IMG/VR virus record: IMGVR_UViG_3300005264_000830
Span: 62,001-126,000 of that record
Reading direction: 5' to 3' (one strand)
DNA from: a virus
Length of the DNA stretch: 64,000 bases
Shown: positions 39,291 through 45,704 of the stretch, piece after piece
How positions within the stretch are numbered: the stretch's first letter is position 1
How the letters are laid out: every line of letters begins with the position of its first letter
Translations under genes and position numbers: made by a program
The notes under the pieces: generated by a model
Databases searched by the model: none
What the model saw: only the letters and a program-made list of their open reading frames with translations
Told to the model about the DNA's origin: nothing

Positions 39291-39632
39291 ATGGAAGAGA
39301 AAATTTTTAATGGCTTGCCGACGTTGTCATTGCTGCCGTTGGCAGAGACACAATTTAAGGTAGTAGATAAAATCAGTATAACTATCCCCAGAAGGGGAAT
39401 ATACGAAGATCTACAGCCTAAAGTATTTAGTGAAGGAGATGGGGGTTTTGATATAGTAAATGATGCAAATATAATATATTTACCTTCAATAACTAAAGTA
39501 TTATTGGCCACAAATAAATATCCAACATTAAAACAAAACCAAGTATTTACCCCATTTTCTTTTGAATTTACTGATGACGAAGTAAAAATTCAAGGCAGTA
39601 TACTAGAAATAATAAAAATAAAAGGAGTTTAG
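39291..39632 (+). CDS. Conserved-type hypothetical protein in replication operon
   Basis: A 113-aa protein with ATG one base after the previous stop and a GGAGG site. The N-terminal half has 'LPTLSLLPLAETQFKVVDKI', followed by short beta strands and 'FTPFSFEFTDDEVKIQGSIL'. No domain is recognised. Its close packing suggests co-expression with the OB-fold-like gene. Confidence 0.6.
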   Translation: MEEKIFNGLPTLSLLPLAETQFKVVDKISITIPRRGIYEDLQPKVFSEGDGGFDIVNDANIIYLPSITKVLLATNKYPTLKQNQVFTPFSFEFTDDEVKIQGSILEIIKIKGV

Positions 39633-39633
39633 T

Positions 39634-39780
39634 ATGGAAACTATTGAAAGTACAGAGAAGGGTTTGTTAGATACGCTGCATAAATGTATTATGTGTAACT
39701 CTACCGCATATAAAGTTGAGGATGGCAGGTACGAATGTAGTAAATGTAGTTTTGAATGGAGAGTATTAAGTTGTGAATAA
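39634..39780 (+). CDS. 48-aa zinc-ribbon protein
   Basis: A short gene, start ATG after AAAGGAG. The translation contains '[16 protein letters not shown]' and '[10 protein letters not shown]', two CxxC pairs 14 residues apart, a classic zinc ribbon. Its last 8 bases overlap the dnaJ start, so the two are probably translationally coupled. Function unknown; a similar 40-aa ribbon lies at 55732. Confidence 0.65.
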   Translation: METIESTEKGLLDTLHKCIMCNSTAYKVEDGRYECSKCSFEWRVLSCE

Positions 39781-40564
39781 TAAAGACTATTATAAAATTC
39801 TAGGGGTGGGTAAAGATTCTTCTACAGGGGACATTAAAAAGGCTTACCGCAAACTTGCGATTAAATACCATCCAGATAAAAATCCAGATGATAGTAACGC
39901 TGAGGTTAAGTTTAAAGAGATTTCTGAAGCCTACGATGTATTAAGTGACGATGATAAGCGCAGTGCTTACGATAATCCTAATCCTCTTCATAATATGTTT
40001 GGCCACTCTGGATTTAATCCATTTGACATATTTTCAGGCGCAACTCGTAGAGGCCCACGTCCAGAAAATCCTCCTATGAGAGGGAAAGATATTCAATTAA
40101 TAATAAATGTTTCTTTGTACACTTTACTGTGTGGAGGAAAAGAAAAATTTAAAATTTCTTACGATGATCCGTGCCAAACATGTAAAGGTAAGGGTGCTAC
40201 AGAATTTGAAACCTGTTCTACTTGTAATGGCAAAGGTATGTTTGTACGTCAACAGAGGATAGGTAATATTGCCACATCTTCTACTGCGCCATGTTCTAAT
40301 TGTAGTGGAACTGGAAAATCACCTACTAATAAATGTGAGGATTGTAATGGGGCTGGTGTATTAAAAGTTAAAGATAAGGAACTTACTTTCATAGTACCTA
40401 AAAATACAGTAGACGGCTCAATTCATACATTAGTAGGCAGAGGGACTAATGGTTTGAATGGAGGAAATCCAGGAAATGTAATTGTAAAAGTAGTTATGAA
40501 ACGGCCCAATATAGATGAATTATCTGAGGAGGAAAAATCTGTATTAAAAAATATAAAATATTGA
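39773..40564 (+). CDS. dnaJ: Short DnaJ (Hsp40)-like co-chaperone
   Basis: A 263-aa protein starting at GTG (after GGAGAG). The J domain occupies residues 1-70 with HPD at 33-35, the motif that activates Hsp70 ATPase. A Gly/Phe-rich linker ('[10 protein letters not shown]') follows. The cysteine-rich zinc region (about 134-205) has four CxxCxG(K/T/A)G repeats. Only a short beta segment follows, ending '[18 protein letters not shown]', so most of the two C-terminal client-binding domains of a ~375-aa DnaJ are missing. It could recruit host DnaK for replisome remodelling or virion folding. Confidence 0.88.
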   Translation: MNNKDYYKILGVGKDSSTGDIKKAYRKLAIKYHPDKNPDDSNAEVKFKEISEAYDVLSDDDKRSAYDNPNPLHNMFGHSGFNPFDIFSGATRRGPRPENPPMRGKDIQLIINVSLYTLLCGGKEKFKISYDDPCQTCKGKGATEFETCSTCNGKGMFVRQQRIGNIATSSTAPCSNCSGTGKSPTNKCEDCNGAGVLKVKDKELTFIVPKNTVDGSIHTLVGRGTNGLNGGNPGNVIVKVVMKRPNIDELSEEEKSVLKNIKY

Positions 40565-41070
40565 GTTTAGATATTTCAGCTATTTCTACTGGTTGGGCTG
40601 TAGTATCAAATAAAAATAATGATTATATATTTGGCACTATTAAAACTAAAACTGGGTTAGATACTTCTGAGAGGTTAAATGTATTTAGGATAAAACTATT
40701 AAGGTTGATGAAGAAATATAAACCAGCTGTAGTTATTTTAGAAGATACATTTGTAGGTAGGAATCCAAAAGTCAATAAATTATTATCTAAATTTGGAGGA
40801 GTAGCAGAACAGTTAGTATTTGAAATATTTGGGATGTCCCCTATTATAGTGAGTAATAAAACTGTTAAAGCCTTTTTTGGTACAAAGAAGAAAGAGAAAT
40901 TATTTATAGTGATAGCTGATTTATTGGGGTGGGATACTAGTGAATGTACTTATAAAAAATATAATGACATGGCAGACGCATGTGCTCAAGCAATGTATGT
41001 GTGTGATGTATTACTGGAAATAAAATGTATAAGGGAAATAAAAGATTATGGCTACAAATTTAGATTATAA
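40561..41070 (+). CDS. ruvC: RuvC-like Holliday junction resolvase
   Basis: A 169-aa protein, the usual RuvC size. It starts at TTG overlapping the dnaJ stop, and has '[15 protein letters not shown]' (catalytic Asp4 on the first strand), 'VVILEDTF' near residue 60 (second acid) and '[14 protein letters not shown]' near 145 (last acids). These are the RNase H-fold metal-binding positions. It should cut four-way junctions made during recombination with the RecA encoded upstream and help clear DNA for packaging. The ribosome site is distant, so coupling to dnaJ is likely. Confidence 0.8.
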   Translation: MSLDISAISTGWAVVSNKNNDYIFGTIKTKTGLDTSERLNVFRIKLLRLMKKYKPAVVILEDTFVGRNPKVNKLLSKFGGVAEQLVFEIFGMSPIIVSNKTVKAFFGTKKKEKLFIVIADLLGWDTSECTYKKYNDMADACAQAMYVCDVLLEIKCIREIKDYGYKFRL

Positions 41071-41407
41071 TGTATCGTCGCTTGCTAATTATGAAAAATT
41101 TAAGATTACAGCATTAGACGCTATTATAGAACTTTTTAGTTCCGTTGGAATAGAGTTAAATAACGTTGTGAAACAATACACATTAGATTATATAGATACA
41201 TTGGCAAAAGAGTATGAATTGACTAAAGGTTTACGTATAAGCACAGAGAGGTTCAAATTCGAAGAAGAAGACGAACCAGTAGAATATGTAAAATATGATG
41301 ATGCAGTAAAAGTAATTAATGAAGTAATTGATAAACTTACACTATCTATAGTGCAATTAACGACTGTAGAAATAAGAAAATATTTGAATACAGAAGGAGT
41401 AAAATGA
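41048..41407 (+). CDS. Hypothetical acidic protein
   Basis: A 119-aa protein overlapping the ruvC 3' end by 23 bp and the next gene's ATG by 4 bp (ATGA). It is mostly helical and acidic, with 'KFEEEDEPVEYVKYDDAVKV' in the middle. No known domain is recognised. Its place between a resolvase and a RecB-like nuclease suggests a recombination partner, but there is no direct evidence. Confidence 0.6.
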   Translation: MATNLDYNVSSLANYEKFKITALDAIIELFSSVGIELNNVVKQYTLDYIDTLAKEYELTKGLRISTERFKFEEEDEPVEYVKYDDAVKVINEVIDKLTLSIVQLTTVEIRKYLNTEGVK

Positions 41408-42564
41408 AGACTATAAAATTAAGTGCGACTAGAATTAGTACTTTTTTAAGATGTAAAAGAAAATATTGGTTTCAATACGCAGAACATTTACCAAAACTTT
41501 CTAATCCATCGTTTAAGCTTGGACTGGCTTGTCATGAGTCATTAGAATTAGCTGGCAAAATTTGGATAGAGAAAGGAAAATTTACAAAAGCTGATAGAAA
41601 GAAAATTTTTGACTACTACGATAAAATCTCAGTACAAGAAGGTATAGAAGAGATGGCTATCCATGCTGAGGGAAAGAGGTTGGTTAAAAATAGAATTGAT
41701 AATTTTTCGTTAGGTACTAAAATTATCAGTCTTGAGGAAAAATTTGGATTCCCAAAAGGAAATTTTCCAAATTTAAAAACAGACCTTGGGATTCCATTAA
41801 TTGGAGCTATGGATAAAGTTATAGAATTAGATGAGGACTCGTTATTAGTAGTTGATTATAAGACATCCAAGACTGCTCCTACCCCAGATCAATTAAAGGA
41901 AGATTTGCAGCTTTCTTTATATGATCTTGTTGCAAATATAATATGGCCACAGTATAAAAGGGTAGTATTATGTTTAGATATGCTTAGATCAGAGCCAGTA
42001 TATACGTATAGAACTCCTGAGCAGAGGGAAGATTTTAATAAGTACCTTGCTGTTGTGCATAAAGAAATGTCAAGCCTCACGGAAAAGGGGGCCCATTCTT
42101 CATTGAATACCTTTTGTCCTTGGTGTGATTTTAAAGACTATTGCAAAACATACGAAGAAGCGTGTACTAAATCAGGGTATGATTTTCTTCCATCATCAAA
42201 ACTAACTGACGATGAGTTGATAAAAGAGCATGAATTGGTAAAAGATACTGCTAAGATTCTAGACACACGAAAACGTGAATTAGCAATGTTGATAATGGAA
42301 AAGATAAAACGTGGTGGCACTAATCTTGAAGGTAAGGATATAGAAATGTATCTTAGACAAAATGCTCGCACTAATTATGATGCAATATCAGTAGCTAAGG
42401 TAATACCAAAAGATGATTTCGCTACTATGGTAACATTAAGGAAAAAAGATGTAGACGCCTATTGTGCTAGACATCCTAAAGTGAAGAAACAAGTTGAAAA
42501 AAGTTCAACTACAAATTATACATCGCCATTTTTGGCAACAAAAAAAATAAAAAAGGAGAAGTAA
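41404..42564 (+). CDS. RecB/Cas4-like PD-(D/E)XK exonuclease with Fe-S cysteines
   Basis: A 386-aa protein. 'SATRISTFLRCKRKYWFQY' opens the fold; 'GLACHESLELAG' gives the conserved His; 'GAMDKVIELDEDSLLVVDYK' gives the D...D-Y-K catalytic core near residues 138-156; and 'LQLSLYDLVA' is the QxxxY helix. Cys17, Cys238, Cys241 and Cys247 ('CPWCDFKDYC') are placed as in AddB/Cas4 nucleases that hold a 4Fe-4S cluster. It likely trims DNA ends for recombination with RecA. ATG overlaps the previous stop, after AAGGAG. Confidence 0.82.
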   Translation: MKTIKLSATRISTFLRCKRKYWFQYAEHLPKLSNPSFKLGLACHESLELAGKIWIEKGKFTKADRKKIFDYYDKISVQEGIEEMAIHAEGKRLVKNRIDNFSLGTKIISLEEKFGFPKGNFPNLKTDLGIPLIGAMDKVIELDEDSLLVVDYKTSKTAPTPDQLKEDLQLSLYDLVANIIWPQYKRVVLCLDMLRSEPVYTYRTPEQREDFNKYLAVVHKEMSSLTEKGAHSSLNTFCPWCDFKDYCKTYEEACTKSGYDFLPSSKLTDDELIKEHELVKDTAKILDTRKRELAMLIMEKIKRGGTNLEGKDIEMYLRQNARTNYDAISVAKVIPKDDFATMVTLRKKDVDAYCARHPKVKKQVEKSSTTNYTSPFLATKKIKKEK

Positions 42565-43875
42565 ATGACTAAAAAAAAATTAAGTAAACAAATGAGGAAT
42601 AAAAAAATTAAAGTATTGGCTTATTGTGATTCCCCAACATGTGCTACAGGGTTTGGTACAGTTTCAAGAAATATATTTGAAGCTTTATATAAAACTGGGA
42701 GATATGATATTGATGTGTTAGGTATTAATTATTGGGGAGACCCTCATCAATTTCCATATAGAATATGGCCTACAGGGACTAACGCTCAGAAAGACCCATA
42801 TGGAAGAGAGAAAGTGATGGCAATGATTCCGCAAATGGAATATGATATATTGTTTCTATTACAGGATACTTTTATATTGAACTTTGTTCCTAGGCTTTTA
42901 GAGCAGCTCAAAAGTGCCGGAAAAACTTTTAAATCTATCTGCTATTTTCCAATTGATGGTACACCAAAAGAAGATTGGATTAAGACGGTGAATTCTGTGG
43001 ATAATCTTGTAGCTTATTCTGAGTTTGGCAAAAGAATGGCTAAAGAAGCTTTTGTTGATGTACAAGAAATGCAAGTGATCCCGCATGGGGCCAATATAAC
43101 TGATTTTAAAGTACTCCCTAGTGTTGAAGTAGATGACTTTAAAAGAATGTATTTTGGTAAACATTTTGAAAAATTTATAGTTACAAATTTGAATAGAAAT
43201 CAGCATAGGAAAGACATCCCAAGAACTATTGCAGCATTTAAAGAATTTAGAAAAGAAGTTCCAGAGTCAATTTTATATCTACATATGGCAGCTCAAGACC
43301 AAGGATGGAATCTACTTGAGGTAATAAAATCATATGGGTTTAATACAAATGATGATGTAATATTTCCAGAAAATTTTGGGCCAAATCAAGGGTATCCACG
43401 TGCTGTTGTAAATATGATTTACAATGCGTCAGACTTGGTAGTAAGTACTGCTTTAGGCGAAGGTATGGGAATGAGTTGGTTGGAAGCTATGGCTACTAAA
43501 ACACCAGTACTTATGCCTAACAATACAGCGATGACGGAATTTATTACTGAAGATAGAGGATACCTGTGTGATAGTGGTACTTCAGTAGGGCTTACTACAG
43601 TATTAGCTAACGATAATGAAGTTATACGCCCTCTCGTAGATGTAGATGACATGGCCAATAAAATGATAACTATTTATAATGATTATCCTGAAGCAGTAAT
43701 TAGAGCGGAAAATGCGTATAAGTGGATAAAAAAATCAATGGATTGGCAAGGAAATATAGGCAGAGAATGGGTAAAATTATTCGATAAGGTATATAAAGAG
43801 TTAATGGTAGAAAAAGTAGAAGGTTCCATTAAAGATGGTAATTCGAAAAAAGTTATTAAATCTGAAAGTTTATAG
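42565..43875 (+). CDS. GT-B fold glycosyltransferase (GT4-like)
   Basis: A 436-aa protein. The N-terminal part has 'KVLAYCDSPTCATGFGTVSRNI', the glycine-rich acceptor-side loop. The second domain begins 'FIVTNLNRNQHRKDIPRTIAAF' and contains 'YNASDLVVSTALGEGMGMSWLEAMA', the E-x(7)-E donor-binding motif of GT4 enzymes. It should transfer a sugar from a nucleotide donor. It is the first gene of the sugar region and is paralogous to the intein-split enzyme at 46271. Start ATG after AAAGGAG. The acceptor is unknown. Confidence 0.85.
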   Translation: MTKKKLSKQMRNKKIKVLAYCDSPTCATGFGTVSRNIFEALYKTGRYDIDVLGINYWGDPHQFPYRIWPTGTNAQKDPYGREKVMAMIPQMEYDILFLLQDTFILNFVPRLLEQLKSAGKTFKSICYFPIDGTPKEDWIKTVNSVDNLVAYSEFGKRMAKEAFVDVQEMQVIPHGANITDFKVLPSVEVDDFKRMYFGKHFEKFIVTNLNRNQHRKDIPRTIAAFKEFRKEVPESILYLHMAAQDQGWNLLEVIKSYGFNTNDDVIFPENFGPNQGYPRAVVNMIYNASDLVVSTALGEGMGMSWLEAMATKTPVLMPNNTAMTEFITEDRGYLCDSGTSVGLTTVLANDNEVIRPLVDVDDMANKMITIYNDYPEAVIRAENAYKWIKKSMDWQGNIGREWVKLFDKVYKELMVEKVEGSIKDGNSKKVIKSESL

Positions 43876-43903
43876 TTTACAAACTAAAAATATGTATTAT
43901 ATT
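43876..43903 (+). promoter_or_regulatory. Promoter-like site P3
   Basis: TTTACA at 43876-43881, a 16-bp spacer and TATATT at 43898-43903, with the same 'TATTATATTATGTAA' context as P2. It lies directly after the glycosyltransferase stop. A transcript would begin near 43910, immediately before structured element E1. Confidence 0.6.
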
Positions 43904-43916
43904 ATGTAATAAAAGT

Positions 43917-43966
43917 AAAATAATACCATAGTTCACCGGCTTTGTCCGGTGCAACTGATTGGTTAT
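43917..43966 (+). promoter_or_regulatory. Structured leader-like element E1
   Basis: Fifty bases identical to E2. Outer arms ATAA (43920-43923) and TTAT (43963-43966), CCA/TGG pairs, AGTT (43930-43933) with AACT (43953-43956), and a closing hairpin CACCGG-CTTTGT-CCGGTG (43934-43951). It sits just after promoter P3 and 17 bp before the ATG at 43984. No U-tract follows on the + strand. Confidence 0.65.
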
Positions 43967-43983
43967 AAGAAAGGAGTACTAGC

Positions 43984-44151
43984 ATGTTACATATAGATTA
44001 CAATGGAAATCCTATTGTAAAAACCCGTAAAGGGCGGTTTATGATTGATTATCATGTACAAAAGAAACACCCTATATTGTGTTTTATTCTTCGAATTGTA
44101 GTAAAACGGATTGGTAAAACTGCTCGTCACAGTCATCTACGATATATTTAG
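43984..44151 (+). CDS. 55-aa hypothetical protein behind element E1
   Basis: A short gene with an ideal AAAGGAG site 7 bp before ATG. The product is basic ('NGNPIVKTRKGRF', 'RIVVKRIGKTARHSHLRYI') and has no recognised domain. Its last 68 bp overlap the 3' end of the opposite-strand gene 44084-44284, so one of the two may be shorter or not expressed at the same time. Likely an early accessory protein transcribed from P3. Confidence 0.5.
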   Translation: MLHIDYNGNPIVKTRKGRFMIDYHVQKKHPILCFILRIVVKRIGKTARHSHLRYI

Positions 44152-44284
44152 TATTAATTACTTTATAGGTTCGATGTTGTACTGGATTCTGGTGATAAAT
44201 AATATCTCCTTCTTTCATTGGAGTATTAGAATTAATTGAGTTTGGTACTGGTTCAATGCCTTCAGTTTCGAAACGGATTTCCAT
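44084..44284 (-). CDS. 66-aa hypothetical protein, minus strand
   Basis: One of the rare minus-strand genes. AAAGGAG lies 6 bp before its ATG. The product reads like a real small phage protein: 'PMKEGDIIYHQNPVQHRTYK' and then 'YIVDDCDEQFYQSVLLQ', a beta-hairpin pattern. No family is recognised. It overlaps the end of the + strand gene 43984-44151. No minus promoter of the P1-P4 type is visible upstream. Confidence 0.55.
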   Translation of the reverse strand: MEIRFETEGIEPVPNSINSNTPMKEGDIIYHQNPVQHRTYKVINTKYIVDDCDEQFYQSVLLQFEE

Positions 44285-44324
44285 TAGGTTCTCCTTTTAG
44301 TGCTGTAAAAAAATTAATTAATTA

Positions 44325-44374
44325 AAAATAATACCATAGTTCACCGGCTTTGTCCGGTGCAACTGATTGGTTAT
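44325..44374 (+). promoter_or_regulatory. Structured leader-like element E2 (exact copy of E1)
   Basis: All 50 bases match E1 (43917-43966), 408 bp downstream. The hairpin is CACCGG 44342-44347 with CCGGTG 44354-44359. It ends 13 bp before the ATG at 44388 on the + strand and 7 bp after the stop of the minus-strand gene 44382-44579. Its reverse complement is followed by an AT-rich stretch with T runs, but not directly enough for a textbook terminator. Confidence 0.65.
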
Positions 44375-44381
44375 GAAAGGA

Positions 44382-44579
44382 TTATTTATGCATAGAACCA
44401 ACGTGAGAAGCAGCGTTAGATTTAGCGGAAAGTACAGCACTTTCTTCGTCGATACAGGGTTTGCTACTGCTGCCTGTCATACCACATTGGCATTTCCAAT
44501 AACCAAAGAAACTGCCTTTGTTTTCTTCTACAGTAATTTTGAAAATAATACTCTGAAATTCATAGGAGGTGATTAGCAT
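44382..44579 (-). CDS. 65-aa hypothetical protein with CxC motif, minus strand
   Basis: The minus-strand product includes 'FFGYWKCQCGMTGSSSKPC' and 'AVLSAKSNAASHVGSMHK', a pattern like a small metal-binding domain (Cys, Cys, Cys, His). AAAGGGG stands 7 bp before the ATG. Codon choice (T/A-ending) fits the genome better than the overlapping + frame. The start codon shares the CATG at 44577-44580 with the + strand gene 44578-44772. E2 follows its stop by 7 bp. Confidence 0.55.
   Translation of the reverse strand: MLITSYEFQSIIFKITVEENKGSFFGYWKCQCGMTGSSSKPCIDEESAVLSAKSNAASHVGSMHK
44388..44576 (+). CDS. Possible 62-aa protein behind element E2
   Basis: ATG 6 bp after GAAAGGA, directly downstream of E2, ending one base before the ATG at 44578. 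The layout copies that of E1 and its gene. However, the frame is fully antisense to the minus gene 44382-44579 and uses many AGC, TTC and ACC codons unlike the rest of the window. No domain is recognised. It may be a chance frame. Confidence 0.3.
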   Translation: MHRTNVRSSVRFSGKYSTFFVDTGFATAACHTTLAFPITKETAFVFFYSNFENNTLKFIGGD

Positions 44580-44772
44580 GTTTGAGCCCCTTTCTTATAA
44601 CCCTTATAAAGAGTTTATTGGAAGAACAATTAAAGATATTAAATATTATGGCCAGTGGGCCGATTTAGAGTTTGAGGATGGTACCAAAGCTTCTATAGAC
44701 ATAGGTATACCTGGCACTCTGTCACAAGAACAGAAAGACCAGCTTTTTATTAGTGGAACTTTTTTTAATTAA
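44578..44772 (+). CDS. 64-aa hypothetical protein
   Basis: The ATG at 44578 follows AGGAGGT by 7 bp; a GTG at 44569 overlaps that site and is not the start. The product has 'FIGRTIKDIKYYGQWADLEF' and 'EDGTKASIDIGIPG', a small beta fold with good composition. No family is recognised. It overlaps the start codon of a minus-strand gene, making a head-to-head pair. Confidence 0.65.
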   Translation: MFEPLSYNPYKEFIGRTIKDIKYYGQWADLEFEDGTKASIDIGIPGTLSQEQKDQLFISGTFFN

Positions 44773-44777
44773 GAAAT

Positions 44778-44822
44778 ATAACTTCCAAGTTGAGCGGTTT
44801 ATCCGCTCCAGCTTGTGGTTAT
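44778..44822 (+). promoter_or_regulatory. Structured element E3
   Basis: Same architecture as E1 and E2 with different stem bases: ATAAC (44778-44782) with GTTAT (44818-44822), CAAGTT (44786-44791) with AGCTTG (44810-44815, one G-U), and hairpin GAGCGG-TTTAT-CCGCTC (44792-44808). The changes are compensatory, so pairing is conserved rather than sequence. No convincing gene starts directly after it. Confidence 0.6.
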
Positions 44823-44842
44823 TGTTTAGAGTTAAACAAGGA

Positions 44843-44884
44843 AAGTGGAGTATTCAGAGAAGGTTCTCTCTTAGTACTCCACTT
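44843..44884 (-). terminator. Long hairpin, possible minus-strand terminator
   Basis: AAGTGGAGTA (44843-44852) pairs perfectly with TACTCCACTT (44875-44884); an inner AGAGA/TCTCT helix caps it. Read on the minus strand the stem is followed by a T-rich tail (TTTCCTTGTTT), and it lies 14 bp after the small minus gene 44898-44978. On the + strand no T-tract follows. Confidence 0.45.
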
Positions 44885-44897
44885 GGATTGCTACTGA

Positions 44898-44978
44898 TTA
44901 CCGCATAATTTGGTAAATGATGATTATCAAATTAATTACAGCAACTAGTAGTTTTAGGAGTACTATAAAATCTATCAT
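44898..44978 (-). CDS. 26-aa hydrophobic peptide, minus strand
   Basis: A tiny gene with the strongest ribosome site of the patch: AAGGAGGAG, 7 bp before ATG. After 'MIDFIVLLKLL' the peptide is almost wholly hydrophobic to 'IIIIYQIMR', i.e. one membrane span with a short basic end. It is followed by the hairpin at 44843-44884. Size and shape resemble small toxins, holin-like or regulatory membrane peptides, but no function can be assigned. It overlaps the start-less + frame 44958-45179. Confidence 0.45.
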   Translation of the reverse strand: MIDFIVLLKLLVAVINLIIIIYQIMR

Positions 44979-45179
44979 ATAGATTCTCCTCCTTATGTCT
45001 CGACATACTACAAATTTGAAGTACAAGGACAAAACATTTCAAATTTTATCGATGAAATAAAGGCAATCCATCCTTGTTTAATTAACTACTATATTACTAT
45101 TAATACTTTGTACAGTAATATAGAAAATAACGCCAAAAGTAACTGGCAGCAGGGCTATAGTTACTTTGAAATAAAATAA
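44958..45179 (+). other. Open coding-like frame without a standard start codon
   Basis: The frame between a TAG (44955-44957) and the TAA at 45177-45179 reads as a plausible protein ('YYKFEVQGQNISNFIDEI', 'NAKSNWQQGYSYFEIK') but holds no ATG or GTG, and its only TTG is late. AGGAG at 44956-44960 would point to ATC at 44970. The ATG at 44995 is in another frame. It may be a gene damaged by a frameshift, a gene with a rare start, or chance. The surrounding 44773-45280 stretch otherwise holds only E3, two hairpins, the tiny minus gene and E4. Confidence 0.35.
45136..45167 (+). promoter_or_regulatory. Hairpin whose loop is complementary to the E4 loop
   Basis: AAAGTAACT (45136-45144) pairs with AGTTACTTT (45159-45167). 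The 14-base loop contains CAGCAGGG (45147-45154), the exact complement of CCCTGCTG at 45217-45224, which forms the loop of E4. A kissing interaction is possible on either strand's RNA. Confidence 0.4.
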
Positions 45180-45195
45180 ATAATTTAATTAAAAC

Positions 45196-45245
45196 ATAAC
45201 AATTAAAAACTGAGACCCCTGCTGTCCAGTTCACTTGATTGTTAT
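45196..45245 (+). promoter_or_regulatory. Structured element E4; terminator-like on the minus strand
   Basis: Outer arms ATAACAAT (45196-45203) and ATTGTTAT (45238-45245) pair perfectly; the inner stem is AACTG-A-GAC (45208-45216) with GTC-CAGTT (45224-45231), loop CCCTGCT. Read on the minus strand the inner stem is followed by TTTTT, as in an intrinsic terminator, and it begins just after the stop of the minus frame 45247-45554. Confidence 0.5.
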
Positions 45246-45246
45246 A

Positions 45247-45554
45247 TCAAAAATTTTTAAAGAGGTTAATAAGGATATTTATGGTTTCAATTATTTTACT
45301 TTGGGCACCTATAATAATGGCAATTAGTGCAATTATAGTACTATATATGGCGTACCATAATTGTCGGCGAGTCAATTTTTTGGCAGATTTAGCTATACGT
45401 AGAGTTGAAATTTCACGCGCATCTCGTTTGGAATCACGTTCTTCTTGCTTAATTGACTCTTTGTTTAAGAGCCAACTTAAACAGAAGTTATGAGAAGCAC
45501 TGTCAAATTTATAACCAAGTTCTAAATGTAGAATTTTACTACGTGCTTTTTCAT
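45247..45554 (-). pseudogene. Minus-strand membrane protein gene with a frameshift at its start
   Basis: About 100 codons on the minus strand read as a convincing protein: 'LHLELGYKFDSASHNFCLSW', 'RDSKRDAREISTLRIAKSA', then a membrane span 'STIIALIAIIIG' and a short tail. The frame has no start codon. An ATG at 45554 lies in the neighbouring frame and runs into the same A-run (five A, 45547-45551). One extra A, or a -1 slip at AAA-AAG, would join ATG to the long frame. No ribosome site is visible. Element E4 follows its stop by 1 bp. It is either a slippage-decoded gene, a recent pseudogene or a sequencing error. Confidence 0.45.
45281..45493 (+). CDS. Possible 70-aa single-span membrane protein
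   Basis: ATG after AATAAGGAT. Residues 1-24 are hydrophobic ('VSIILLWAPIIMAISAIIV'), followed by a charged tail ('RRVEISRASRLESRSS'). The frame is antisense to the coding-like minus frame 45247-45554, which reads more like a real protein, so this may be its shadow. E4 lies 35 bp upstream. Confidence 0.35.
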   Translation: MVSIILLWAPIIMAISAIIVLYMAYHNCRRVNFLADLAIRRVEISRASRLESRSSCLIDSLFKSQLKQKL

Positions 45555-45625
45555 TTTGTTAGGTCAGTATGTTACTTATGTATTGTATATAATGGGAAGT
45601 GATATTAGATTGAGTAGTGATAAAA

Positions 45626-45666
45626 ATAACACTATAGTTTACTTATTTAGTACAATTTGTGGTTAT
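45626..45666 (+). promoter_or_regulatory. Structured element E5
   Basis: ATAAC (45626-45630) with GTTAT (45662-45666), AGTT (45636-45639) with AATT (45654-45657), and hairpin TACT-TATTT-AGTA (45640-45652): the E1 plan with an AT-rich stem. It lies 38 bp before the ATG at 45705. The gap 45494-45625 holds a TATAAT-like hexamer at 45588-45593 without a matching -35, and nothing else I can support. Confidence 0.5.
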
Positions 45667-45704
45667 TTATGTAACCTATAAATATAAAGAAAGGAAAATA
45701 ATCA

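Noticed and set aside
43930-43990. E1/E2 as ordinary + strand intrinsic terminators
   Set aside because: The hairpins are not followed by a U-tract on the + strand and lead directly into ribosome sites.
44160-44185. tRNA T-loop-like GGTTCGAT
   Set aside because: No acceptor stem, D arm or anticodon arm can be formed around it; it lies inside the minus gene 44084-44284.
43917-44374. CRISPR-like repeats (E1 and E2)
   Set aside because: Only two exact 50-bp copies 408 bp apart, with coding-like sequence between them and no cas genes.
45557-45593. Promoter with TATAAT at 45588
   Set aside because: No recognisable -35 at a usable distance and no TG extension at the right position.
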